Assembly (NCBI GenBank): GCA_009602725.1
Contig: WELB01000060.1
Coordinates: forward strand, 184,070 to 230,456
DNA from: Spirogloea muscicola
Taxonomy: Eukaryota > Streptophyta > Zygnematophyceae > Spirogloeales > Spirogloeaceae
Direction of reading: 5' to 3'
Length of the DNA stretch: 46,387 nt
The notes beneath the pieces were generated by a model that was not told the origin of the DNA, searched no databases, and saw only the letters and a program-made list of their open reading frames with translations. Shown here piece after piece: positions 1-10,232 of the stretch (position 1 is its first letter; every line of letters starts with the position of its first letter). Position numbers and translations under genes: made by a program.

Positions 1-61
1 GCGTGTGAGTCATGTGGGCGCCCACGTAGCCCCCCCCCGGGCCTCACGCCCCACCCCCCAC

Positions 62-171
62 AGTATTTCTGGGCTGGCGAGCAGGCCGACTTCAACGCCG
101 CGCTGGCTCGTCAGCGCAAGTGTTTCGCATGCGCCTGTCCACCTCCCTCCAGCGTGCTGGTCGCGCATTAG
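62..171 (+). CDS. Possible 3'-terminal exon of an unidentified gene
   Basis: A C-rich tract ending in an acceptor-like CACAG at about 61 is followed by an open frame starting YFWAGEQADFNAALARQRK and stopping at TAG near 169. The tract and frame look like a last exon whose upstream part lies outside the window. I do not recognise the family, and the exon is too short to assign. It could also be chance coding in GC-rich sequence. Confidence 0.2.
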
Positions 172-810
172 CCCAGGCTAATGGCTTCCGTGGTGGTGGT
201 TTGACTCCTCAGCTTAGCTTGTCAGATATGCATGTGCTTCACTCGGGGATATCAATGTCCCCCTTAGCTAGCTCATTACCTCTTCACGAGACATTTGTGT
301 AAGGCTAGAGTTGGCCTCACTTTGAATGTCATGCGCACCGCGCCACTTCTCTCTCTCCAGCGGTCCATGGCCCACGCCTTGCATCTGCATGCTGGCCGTG
401 CTCTAGCTGCAGCCTCTGGCTTTTGTCAAGGGGACTGCTTTTCAGTTGTTTTCCAGCGCATAGTATCTTGCTTCTTGCGCCATCCGGCCCTTTTAGGCCT
501 TGTCCAATGCTTTGGGCTGGCCTCTCACAGCCACCGCTGTCAACTTGGAAGCGCCTTTCCTCTCCAGTGAAGTATTCGTGTATATATATATACGCGCCTC
601 CGGGTCTCGGCGGAGCGCCTCCTTCCCCGCATCGAGCTATTCTGACCTGCTGTTGCTCACTCGTGGGTATTGAGCTTCCCTAGTGTGATCTTTGTCTGGT
701 AGAGTAGTCCTTCTTTGGCATCTCTTTCTTTGGCTTTGGACATTGTCCATACTTTTTGGGCTGGCTTTGCCAGCCCCTCTTCTCTATGGGCGATCCCTTT
801 CTTCTTTCTA

Positions 811-848
811 TATATATATACATATATATCTATATATGTATATATAAC
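811..848. repeat. AT dinucleotide-rich microsatellite
   Basis: An almost uninterrupted TA alternation broken only by single C or G bases. It lies in non-coding sequence beside the retroelement-like fragment. A shorter run of the same kind is at about 583-593. Confidence 0.8.
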
Positions 849-1077
849 AAATGAAGGCCAAAATGGCCAAGTACAAAGGCACTCCTCTACGGGCGAGCAA
901 CTTCGTCCAAGGCAAGCACAACTCATGGCGTACATCACCTACTGCAGATTGACCCGCTCAGTAACCACGGTTCTATACGTAAAGTTCTCTAGTCGATGCC
1001 TGAATGCATTGATTGACTGCCCCCTTTGGGAGAGCCACTCTCTTTCCAGTGATTACCTTACAGATAAAGACAGAACG

Positions 1078-1431
1078 AAAGTGGCGCACGTCCTCCGTTG
1101 TGCATATGGCGGCGAGCGAACGGCTGTTCATGACCAACTCAGGGGAGCTATGTTCGGCATTTTCCCAGAGGCAGGATACACGTGGCCATTCAGAACACGT
1201 CCATCATGCCCATCTTGCAAAGGGCTGATGGACTCCACATGCGTCTAGATGACCTGGTGGCCACCACGCCGGACGGTGGCACGCGACTCGTTGTCGACGT
1301 GGGCACCACAGATGTGGTTGACCGACTCGACTTATCTGGTGGACATCAAGACAAAAAGAGAGGCAGGGAGCTGCAGGAGTTTGGCAGGACTTGGCAGGAC
1401 TACAGGATGATAAGATGGCCAGCACGATAGC
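1078..1431 (+). mobile_element. Degraded non-LTR (LINE-like) retrotransposon 3' fragment
   Basis: Two overlapping frames together read like the C-terminal part of a LINE reverse-transcriptase polyprotein. One carries HVLRCAYGGERTAVHDQLRG (about 1090-1150). The other, shifted by a frame, carries MRLDDLVATTPDGG and then TRLVVDVGTTDVVDRL (about 1238-1330). The pattern H-x-L-x-C, an R-x-x-x-HD-x-x-R segment, then D-D-L-V and a VVDV strand is typical of the region after the polymerase domain in many algal and protist elements. The frame change between the parts means the copy is broken. No target-site duplication or poly-A end was found. The assignment rests on remembered motif patterns only. Confidence 0.35.
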
Positions 1432-1886
1432 TCAGTGACTGCAGAGTCAACAGCCAACAGGTCCGACAGGCTAGCTCGCCCAGGAGTACCACCGTAATAA
1501 AGGCCTGCATCAAGAGCAAGTGCTAGCCATTGCCTTGCAGCTCCGGAAAATGACCAGGACGAGCAAAATGCAGCCAGCTGAGAAGCGATCTCGCCTCATT
1601 GCCTTTTCGTCCTCAGCCTCCTCAACTAAGCCAGACCTGCAAGATCACCCTCGAGACCCACTGGCTTGCCAGGCTGGCTACGTGCCAATTGGCAGCACTG
1701 ATGGACAGCCAGTCCAACTGCTAGAAGATCAGCAATTGCTGCTTGCCCTCAGCTGCAGAGGTAGGAAGAGGAGATAATGCATGCAAGCAGGAAGCGTGGG
1801 CACCTCACGCAAGTATCCAGAGCCACAGAGCCAGACCAATCAGCATTACAAAACAAAAAAAGAAATGAATGATAAACATTGCATTC

Positions 1887-4800
1887 TTAGACAGTTGGGT
1901 CGCCCTTGGCCATGGCTTCCAGCAGCCCCTGCATTGCGGCATTCTTTACATCCTCAGGCTCGCCAAGCCGCCAGGGGTACACAAAGTGGTCCAGTGGTGA
2001 GTATGAAATGGCAGGCATCGCTGCCTCATCCTTGGACAGGTATCGCGCCTGGCCTACCTGGAATGCATCGCGATCCCAGCTATCGAATGGGTCCAGGCAG
2101 AGCAGCAGGTTGGGAATAACCACCTGGCCAAAGCACAGGAGCGGACTCCATTTGTCAGTGAACGATACTATCACAGCCAAGAGGTCAACAGCCAGACTAC
2201 ATAGCAGCATGTGAGCTTTTTGGTGGGCGTTGGAGGAGACCCCCCGTCTGAGTGTACAGGAGTAAATGTCATTGCACGAACAAGCTGGCAACACCCATCT
2301 GCTTACTCTGGCGCATGGAATTTGGCAAGGCATGAGGGCCTTGAGGAGAGGGGAAAAAGAGGTGGAGATGCTGCTGCCTGCTGAAGGGCGAGAGTTGATT
2401 GCTCACTTCCTGCTCAATGTTGAGGGGCGCAACGGCACGGATGAGCTGCGCAAGTGCAGCGGCATGCCTGCCCGGGATGTGGAACACATCAGCCTTGGTG
2501 CGACCCAACACGCGGCTGGCGGACGCCAACTGCAAGTTGTTCAAGAGCTCAGCAAGAAAGTGCTTGGGGATGGCTGCCTGAAAATCGTCCATGTTCCATG
2601 GCGGGAGTTGTCCATCCTGCAGAACTGCCTCATCTCGTTGCGGTGCAAGTTGCCAGCCAGCGGCTGTTGCAGCCTTGGCCATGAGGTCTGAGAGCTTCCT
2701 ATCTGGGTCGTCAGGATGTGTCATCCAAATGCGCGAGCGGTTGCAAGCGAGCAGCGCCCAGTAATTGAGCACCGCCTCGCTGTGAAGGACCAGAAAGCCA
2801 CCGGCTAGCGGCCGTGCCGCCATTATATCGGGCAGTGCGCGGTACAGCGTGTGATTGGCGGTGGGGTGGTCGACCTGTACAGCGATTCCAGTCAAGCAGT
2901 GGGCTTTGAGGCCTGACGTGATATGACATTGGCTACTTCAGACTAGACTAGCCCTTTGTACCTCACCAGAATCTTAACAACGACCACTAACAAAGTGCTG
3001 TAGCTTTGGCAATCAATACTGGGTGTCAAACACAGCGCAGCTCCGGATTTAAACTATGACTCTCAGATGCTGAATGAGCGAGGTGAGTGGATACATTAGG
3101 CTTATCATGATAGGTTGAGAGAAGTCATGCACCATCTGGGCGCCGTATTTCGTTGCCACAGGGTCGAGCTCGCCTGCAACCACGAACACGACCTCCCCGA
3201 ACACGCGCCCGTAAAGAGCCCGCAGGAAGCGAATGGACTTCTTCCAAGCTGGCGTCGTGTACGTGATGACCAGGACCGTGTCGGCAAAGGCCATCCGCAC
3301 CCGTCGGAAATGCGCCACCGCCTCAGGGCCTGGCTCTCGCTTGGGGCGCGTCAGCCATTGCCGGGCCTGCGCCCAAGCACAGGCAGAGCGCCCGCGGCCC
3401 CTGGGACCTTAGAGGTCAACCTGTATGTACCCCTGAGCCTTGAAACTTCGAGAGCATAAAACCCCTCACCACCCTACGTACTCGAGCTACCCAGATTGCA
3501 AAGAGCTTCTTACTGTAAGCTCTTAAGTCTGTCCTAGTTGTTGTGAGTAATTGATTGAGAGAGCTTCATAAGTTTCACATAGATAGGCGCGCAGCAATTG
3601 CCTGGCAGATGCACACCTGCTGTAATGCATCGCATAGCCCCACGGTGGCCAAATTGGGCGGCTGCATGCTGCGGGCCGCAAAGACCACCACGCCCGGTGC
3701 GAGGGGGCCGTCAGGAGGCGGTGGGGCCAGCACCTCTTCCTCCTCCTCCTCCACCACACTGTCGCTCGCCGGGCTCGGCGGGCTCATATCGAGCTGTGCG
3801 GCCTTGGCGGCGTCCACAGCCCGTGTTGACACATCTGCAGGGTTGGCCATGGCACTACAGCAAAATGACTTGGAGCCCTTGTGGCAAGAGTAAAGTGGAG
3901 GTCATGCTCATGACCACGATGCTAGACCTCGTTGAGGATACAAGGTGTCCAGGGCCTCGGACAACAACAATCGTGCTTTTGGTGTTGTGAACTTCATTGT
4001 TCCTCAATAAGATAGCATCTTCTTACTCAGTCATCCTCCGCAACATTGGCCATTTTCATTAGTGGAGGTCTGAGGAGGCTAACCCTGAGAGCGGCGCCAG
4101 GTGAGGCAGAAGTCCCTTGCCACAAACGGCTCCAGGCGACTCTTGGTGAAGCACTTTTTCCAGTCGGTGGTCATGAGGAAGCCAACGCAGCGGCAATCCT
4201 CGAGGCATGCGCTCTCACAAGACTCAATTGTCACAGACTCCATGTACTTCAGGTCATTGCCCGGGTAGTCGGTTGCCACCTCCAAGACGAAGCCATCGGT
4301 CATGGAGCACAAGGGGCTATCTGCGACGTTGTGGAGATTGCCACATTTAAGGTCAGCAATTGCAAGGCCGGCACTGCCAGCATTGTTATCGGGGACACAG
4401 CATCGTGCTGAGGCAATGGTGAGTCTTGCCCGAAGTGTCGGTCTGCAGCAGCCGGCGGCTGGCGACTGGTGGGGAGGGCGACGCCGCAATCAACGGCAGC
4501 TGGTAACCAACTGCGGCGAGGTCCTGGAGCCACGCTGCGGTAAGGTGGGAGTCCGCAGGGCCAAGGAAGCGCTCCACGACCATGGCATTGCTGCATGCAC
4601 TTGCACCGCACAAGCTCTGAGAGATGCGCCATGAAAGCCGTGTCGCTCAATAGCAGACGCAGCAGACCCTCGTATCCAGATCCTAGACCTTCAACACCTG
4701 CATTGCCTTGCCAGGTGTCAGCTGCAAATCCAGCAGAAATGGTGGACGTACGTCAGCTCCAGCAGGCGGTCGGCCAGTGTGGCGCCATGGGCCTCCCATC

Positions 4801-7143
4801 CGTGCAGAAAATCAACAAGCCGCCGTGCGTCAAAGAGCGCGCCTGCAGACGCCTCAAAGGCTGCCTGCGCATCGAAGTCTCCCATGGCCCCCTCCCGCTG
4901 CAACAAATGGAGTGGCATTGTGGGCAGCCGTTAGCAGAAGTCTTGATGGAGCACGTCTTTGGAGTACATGGTGATGTTACCCGCAGCCATGACATCATGT
5001 GCACCTTCACAGAAGAGGGCGGAAAGAATGCCAGCTGGCCGCCAGTTTCTTGCAGCAGGCGCTGTGCCCAGTACGAACGCCAGGCAATGGCCACCGGCTG
5101 TGGCAGCGTGCAAGGCAACAGAATGGCCCACAGCGCATCTCTGCAGCAACAGGACGAGCAGGCATGCGTGAATAGCGTACTCAGCGCTTGCACATAATTA
5201 CGATGGGGGCCTGCGTCTGGCAGGCTGCACTGTCATGCTGCCAACATGGGCACACCAGGGGTGTGAAGCAGCGGCCAAAGGAGGGGTGTGCAACAGCAGG
5301 ACAGGTAGGAGTGCAAGAGGAAGGTCTGAGGAGGGAGGGAAGAGCGAGAGAAGGACGACCAGGGATTGGAGGCATTGGACTGAGTGGCATACGTGTGGTA
5401 GAGCGTGTTGTCTGCAGTGAAGGGGCTCATGAGGCCCCCCGGCAGCACCACAGGCGGCGCCGTGCGATCGAAATCCACGCGTAGCTCCCTGCGCCCTTCG
5501 CTGCCCACCACAGCTACACAGCACCTTCAGCTCGGCCTTGGATGATGCTTCATCGATGTTGCCGCCAGCAGGGCAGGAGCTGACAGGGCAGGCCCAGGCT
5601 CCATCAGCAGCCACCAAGCTTGCAGTGGAGCATGAGAGCCCCAGGATGGAGTGGTGCCGTACATCTCAGATACGCGTGTGAGGTGCAGTAGGGCGTCGAC
5701 GGTGGGCGCGCCAATTGTGAGGCCATGCTGGACAACTGGCTTCACTGCCTCGCCCCCTCGGAAGCTCTTCTCCGGCAGGTTCCGTGCTGGAAAAAGTGAC
5801 TGACCGAACGTCAGAGCTGGCCTTATGAGTCACCTTGACTACTCAGAGGCAGATTTGCGCTCTCCACTGAATCTGCTCTCTGCACTCCATGCTCTGCCAC
5901 TTCTGCTAGCTCATGCCACCTGCTCAACTTGCTTCCTCCATACTGAAAGCTTCTAACAACCATTTCGTTCATGCACTTCAACGAAGCCTCTGGTGACCTT
6001 GGAAATGCTAAGAGCACAAGGTGCATTGCAGCAGACCGATGGCGTCGAGCGGGTAGCCTAGCGGCCACATAGACGGCTGCCCAAAGTGGATGTACGGGTT
6101 CACAACACTGCCTCCAACGGTGCTGGCGCCGCCGGCAATGGGTGGCTCGTAGAGCAGCAGCGGTCGGTCTGGTGCCGCAGATATGTTGAGGTGGAAGGCC
6201 TCCTGGAGGTCACTGACCAGCAGCTCTCCCTGCTCGCTCGCCTCGTACACCAGGTCTGCACCGTGCTGCCCGCTCAGAGACACGCCATGACGTCAGAATG
6301 CATTGTTGGCATGAGATGCATCAGTCGGCCTACACTGAACTCGTTAAGTTTTACCAACAGCTTGCTTTGACAGCTCCCAACTATCTGACATTGACACAAA
6401 ACCTAAGACAGGCAGATCAGATCAGTTGACAGTGGACAATTGATTGATTGATAAGGCAAAACCTCATGCCAAAAATGTCACCAAAAGCTTGATCACTTCT
6501 TTGTGTTGGCGGCATTGAGGCGGTAGCCTTAAGACAGGAGGCGGCAGCCTCGAGACACCTGAATCGCGTAGAGGTAGCCGACGTTGGTGCGCGCAAAGGC
6601 ATGGCGGGGCAGCATCTCGGCAGTACGGAAGCCAAGGGCCTCCTGCGCAGCGGCATCGAGCAGCACGGCGCCGGCGGGGATGTCTGCTGCAACCGGCGGC
6701 GCGTCAACTGACAGCCAGACGAGGACCAGCTTCCAGCCCTGCAGCGGCGGAGCCCCGACATTGGGAAATAATCAATTGCCAATGCACTGCAGCTAACGGC
6801 TGACAGCAAACTTCAGTTAGATGCCGCCGTCAAGTTTTGGTGCGAGCGGCCGTACCGGCAAGGCTGCGAGCTTGCGGACGCCATCGCGCAGGGGCGTTCG
6901 GCAGCCGACGACGATCCAGCGGGGGTGCCGGCTGCCGCCGCTGCTGCGGAGGGGCTGGACCGCCGCCAGGTCCACGCTCGGGACGACATCCACGTATGCC
7001 TGCATCGCCGACGCCGCCGCCGTCGCGGTTGCCGCCGCCGCCGCCATTGGCCGCGTCGTCAGTGGCCGCGCTTGGAGGCGACAGGCCGGGACGCATCGTG
7101 CAAGGATCGTCACCAGCTGCAGGATGGAGGAACGCAGCCTCAC
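1887..7143 (-). CDS. STELLO/DUF288-family Golgi glycosyltransferase-like protein with PAN-like insert
   Basis: Plant STELLO proteins are Golgi type II membrane proteins that bind cellulose synthases and help their assembly and export. Exons inferred from GT-AG sites and frame (high to low coordinate): 7143-6856, 6738-6559, 6265-6037, 5786-5663, 5488-5393, 5140-5011, 4897-4752, 4590 to about 4440, about 4406-4084, 3834-3617, 3366-3133, 2874-2407 and 2123-1887. Family landmarks are GYLYAIQHGADLVYEA, VVNPYIHFGQPSMWP, NTLYHT, YWAQRLLQETGG, HLTAAWLQDLAAVGYQ, LRALYGRVFGEVVFV, AVLNYW and the C-terminal MAKGDPTV. Every junction except the one into the PAN-like exon closes in frame. Met 7143 opens the longest frame, but the expected N-terminal membrane anchor is weak, so a 5' exon may be missing. 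The usual acidic DDT before VLNYW reads SEA here. About 900 residues are predicted, against roughly 770 in Arabidopsis. The excess is the PAN-like and acidic linker exons. Confidence 0.8.
4084..4406 (-). other. PAN/Apple-like domain exon inside the STELLO-like gene
   Basis: The exon encodes a cysteine-rich module: CGNLHNVADSPLC, then DGFVLEVATDYPGNDLKYM, SCESACLEDCRCVGFLMT, KKCFTKS and DFCLTW. The order (YPGND, then a helix with paired Cys, then CRCVGF, then a late Cys) is the PAN/Apple pattern, a disulfide-bonded protein- or carbohydrate-binding fold of secreted proteins. Its 3' splice phase (phase 1, CAG G before GTTAGC) matches the acceptor of the next exon at 3834, which encodes an acidic linker. 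This ties it to the same transcript. The 5' junction with the AWLQDLAAVGYQ exon is not resolved: candidate donors lie between 4440 and 4510. Confidence 0.65.
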
Positions 7144-7883
7144 CGAGACGTCGAATACGCTGCGCGGTGAAGCACCGCCGCCGCCGCCGCCGCCGCCGTC
7201 GCCGCCGCCGCCGCCTCCGCCGACGCCGCCGCCGCGCCCTCGGCTTCACTTAACCGCCGCCGCCGCCGCCGCCGCAGGATGCGGAGAGCCCGACAGGTGG
7301 CAGGCGAGGGGGCAGGTGGGGACAAAACCGAGGGAGGCCCCCGCTTGAAGTAAACAACCCGCACCAGCGCGCCACGTGGCCCCTCCCGTTGGCCCCGGCG
7401 TGACGCCACCGCTGACGTCACGCTGGCTTAACCCCGCAGCCCGGTGACCACCATCAACCCAAACCCCCACGGGTTAACCTCGGTAACCAGGCCCCCCTCC
7501 CTCGCCGCCGCCGCCGCCGCCGCCGCCGCCTGTTGTGGCGCAGCCTTCGGCCTCGCCAGCCACGTCGGCATCGCCAGATCGCACGAGTCCGGTCACGAAG
7601 TGGAAGCCAGACTTCCCGATGCGCGGCACTGGACCTCGGCGGCGGTCGCAGAGCGGGGCGGCAAAGGCTCTGGACGTTTGACGGCCTGCGCTGCTGCGCC
7701 TCCTTGGCCCACAATCTCGGAGCAATATACATGGAAGAAGACTAGATCACAGCTACTGAGGAGCGTCTGCGTCTCTGCAACCGGGGGTGAGGGCTTAGCC
7801 CAGAATACAATACACAGCTCTGAGCCCCGGCAAGCCACCGGAGCCTTGCTACTTACTCCTGGTGGGCTATCCTCCACTGCCCA
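7144..7883. other. GC-rich spacer with CCG repeats between two minus-strand genes
   Basis: The spacer holds three (CCG/GCC)n tracts (about 7172-7235, 7254-7276 and 7501-7530), an AACCCAAACCCCC block at about 7455, and several long but low-complexity open frames caused by the triplet repeats. The left part should include the promoter of the STELLO-like gene, and the right part the 3' untranslated region of the Q-rich gene. A short plus-strand frame at about 7490-7690 looks codon-like but could not be tied to a gene. Confidence 0.5.
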
Positions 7884-10231
7884 TCAGTTGACAACGGGGC
7901 CGAGGGTCAGGGAAGCAGCCTCCTCTCCGTGCACGCCGCCCCCGGCAGCCTTGGGTGGGGACGGCGCCACGTCCATGGGCCTCGCGCCCATCGCATGGTC
8001 CTTGTCCGCGTTATTCTTGGCCACCTTCTGCGGAGGCGTGGGCGCCTGGACGGAGTGGGGAATGCTGCTACCACTGGCGGGCCCACTGCTTTCCAAGTGC
8101 GGCACGTAGGTTGCCGCTGAGGTTGACTGATGCTGAGTGCCAGGCTGAGGGGATGAGTGCGGGGTTTTGGCTGGGTTGGACGACAGCGACGATGGGCCTG
8201 CCTGCGCGTGGCTCGCCAAACCAACTGCTGATGGCGTCGATGGGGGCGCGACCGCCGAAGATGGTTCGGAGTCGCTGCGCGTAGAGGTGGACCGCTGCCC
8301 GAGGAAGCTTGCCTGATCGGCATCTGCTTCTGCATAGGAAGAATCGCCCTGTGAGCATGCTGACCAGAGCGCTTACGGGGCTCACAAGCACGGGGAAAAT
8401 TAGCACCAAAAACAAAGAGGAATCAACACAGAGTACGGCCACGAGTTTGGCGACCTCCTCCTTGACATAGATGAGATTTAGGATGGAGGGCTGCACCTTT
8501 CAAGCTCTTGACACCGGATGCTTCGGCAGCTGCAGGCTGCACCGCTTTTGCGCCGGACGCAGCACCCGCAGGTGATGGGGATGTGCCAACTGGGGGTGTT
8601 GTTGGGGACGCCGCCATCTGCCCAGGAGACCGGTACAGAGGATGCACCAGCGACCTCTGCGAGGTGGAGGCAGGCGCCGGAGAGGACGGAGCTCCCTTTG
8701 GCGGCGTGGCTGATGCCAACGACTGGGGCAGCGGCGTCGCTGATGAGATCTGGGCACTCAAGCTTCCCCTCCCCGGCTTCAGGTCTGGGAGCGCTGTGCT
8801 GCCGCCCACGCTGCCCCTCCCGAGAGCACCTGATGGCGGTGCTCCAGTGCCGTTCTGCACCGGCTGCATGCCCCTCATTGCTGAGCCTGTCGAGGCAGGG
8901 CCCGACACGAGCGCCTGTGGCGGCGCGGATACGTGCCCCTGCGGCTGGTGCGGGAGTGCATGGAGCCCCTTCTTGGCCGTGGCAGTGGGGGGCAGCTTGA
9001 GCGGCCCCTTGCTGGCCTTGCCGACGGCCGGTGCCGCGTGCGGGCCGTGGCCAGCAGTGGACTGCTTCAGGAACTCCGCCGGTGCGTTGCCGATGGGCAG
9101 GCTCCGGTGCTGCGCCTGCTTGCCGGCATTAGACATGGCTGCAGCAAGAATCGCCTGCGCCCCTGCCAGCGTTGGTGGCGTGGGGCCTGGCGTGAGCCGC
9201 AGGGGAGGCAGCTGGCCTAGCGGGGCGGGAGCCAGGGACCCCGGCCTGGCGGGCCCCTCGGATGGCGAAGCAGGGCCGCCTGGAGCTGTGCCGGCTGCGA
9301 CCACGGGCTTGGCTCCACGCGCAACGGACTGCTTCTGGTGCTGCGGCGTGCCAGGCGCTGTCACAGAAAGAGCAGCAGAGGAGTGCGACGTCGCTGGCAT
9401 GGACTTGGAGGAGGCCACCGTGGACTGCGGCAACACGGGCAGGGCGGCACCCCTGCCCGTTCCCTTGCCCGTCATCAGTGACCGCGTGGCCAGCGATGGC
9501 ACAGACCCTGGCGCCAACGTACTCGCCGCAGGGAGGCCTGCCATCCCCTTGGCGTCGGCGGCAGCTCCTCCGCCAACAGTATGGCCATCAGCCTCCGCCC
9601 GATCCCTCGTAGCCAGCGACCCCTGTGAACCGCGGGAGGCCGCCATGGACTGCGTGCCATTGCGCTCCTGCCGCGGCGGCTTAATCACTGCCATTCTGTG
9701 GTGGTTGCCATCAGCCTCGCGGTGACTCCGGTTGGAGCCTCCGCCCCCACCACTGCCACCGCTGCCACCGCCCTCCTCTGGGGGCCGCCGGTTGCCAGTG
9801 GATGGCCCCTCGCTCCTGCCATCCTTCTCTGGCTCCACGAGGGAGCTACCACGGCCGCCTCGTTGCTGCTGCTGCTGCTGCTGCAGGCCAGGCGCGACGG
9901 CGTCTGAGACTGACGTCGACGATGAGCCGGCGCCCTGAAGCATGGCGTGGCCCTGCGGTGCCATCATGGCCGCCACTGGGGGAAGGCCGAGCGGCCCCGG
10001 GCCGCGCCCCATACTCTTGCCGCTCGTGGAGGGCGGCATCGGAGTGGGGCCGGTGCCGCCGCCGCCGCCGCCGTCCTTGTGGAAGCCCTGGAGCTGCTGC
10101 GCCGCTTGCTGTTGCTGCTGCTGCTGCATCTGCTGCTGCTTCCCTGCTTGCTTCAGCACCTGCAGCATCATCTGCTGCTCTGCTCCTGCCGACGGTGGCG
10201 GCGGCACGGGCGCGCTGGGAGACTGGATGCC
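7884..10231 (-). CDS. Low-complexity Gln/Pro/Ser/Gly-rich protein, 5' end lost at the n
   Basis: Two exons are joined in frame: 10231-8497 (open, no start seen) and 8329-7884 (stop TGA), with a donor AAAG/GTGCAG and an acceptor ATGCAG. At least 725 residues are visible. The visible N-terminal part has a polyglutamine block (KQQQMQQQQQQQAAQQLQ), a second Q run and several glycine runs. The rest is rich in Pro, Ser and Ala, with scattered basic stretches such as VIKPPRQERNG. No folded domain, zinc finger or RRM is recognisable. This composition is common in transcription co-regulators and RNA-granule proteins, but I assign no function. The gene is divergent from PPD1 and its start falls at the single n (10232). 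The 405-codon plus-strand frame over the same region is a composition shadow. Confidence 0.6.
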
Positions 10232-10232
10232 N

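Larger units (their letters stand above)
172..1886. other. Gene-poor stretch left of the STELLO-like gene
   Basis: I see no convincing gene here apart from the retroelement-like fragment annotated separately. The stretch holds pyrimidine-rich segments, alternating AT runs near 583-593 and 811-848, and loosely similar blocks around 120-200 and 330-420 that suggest old duplicated repeat DNA. The right end, after about 1500, should include the 3' untranslated region of the minus-strand gene that stops at 1887. Confidence 0.5.

Noticed and set aside
7150-7280. Long Arg- and Pro-rich frames on both strands
   Set aside because: They are produced by (CCG)n triplets read in different frames, not by genes.
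7490-7690. Plus-strand frame ending TSPVTKWKPDFPMRG...
   Set aside because: The non-repeat part looks codon-like, but no upstream exon, start or family could be found, and it follows a CCG tract. Left as unannotated spacer.
8508-9725. 405-codon plus-strand open frame
   Set aside because: It is antisense to the minus-strand Q/P/S-rich exon. Its composition mirrors the GC-rich repeats and it has no splice partners or motifs.
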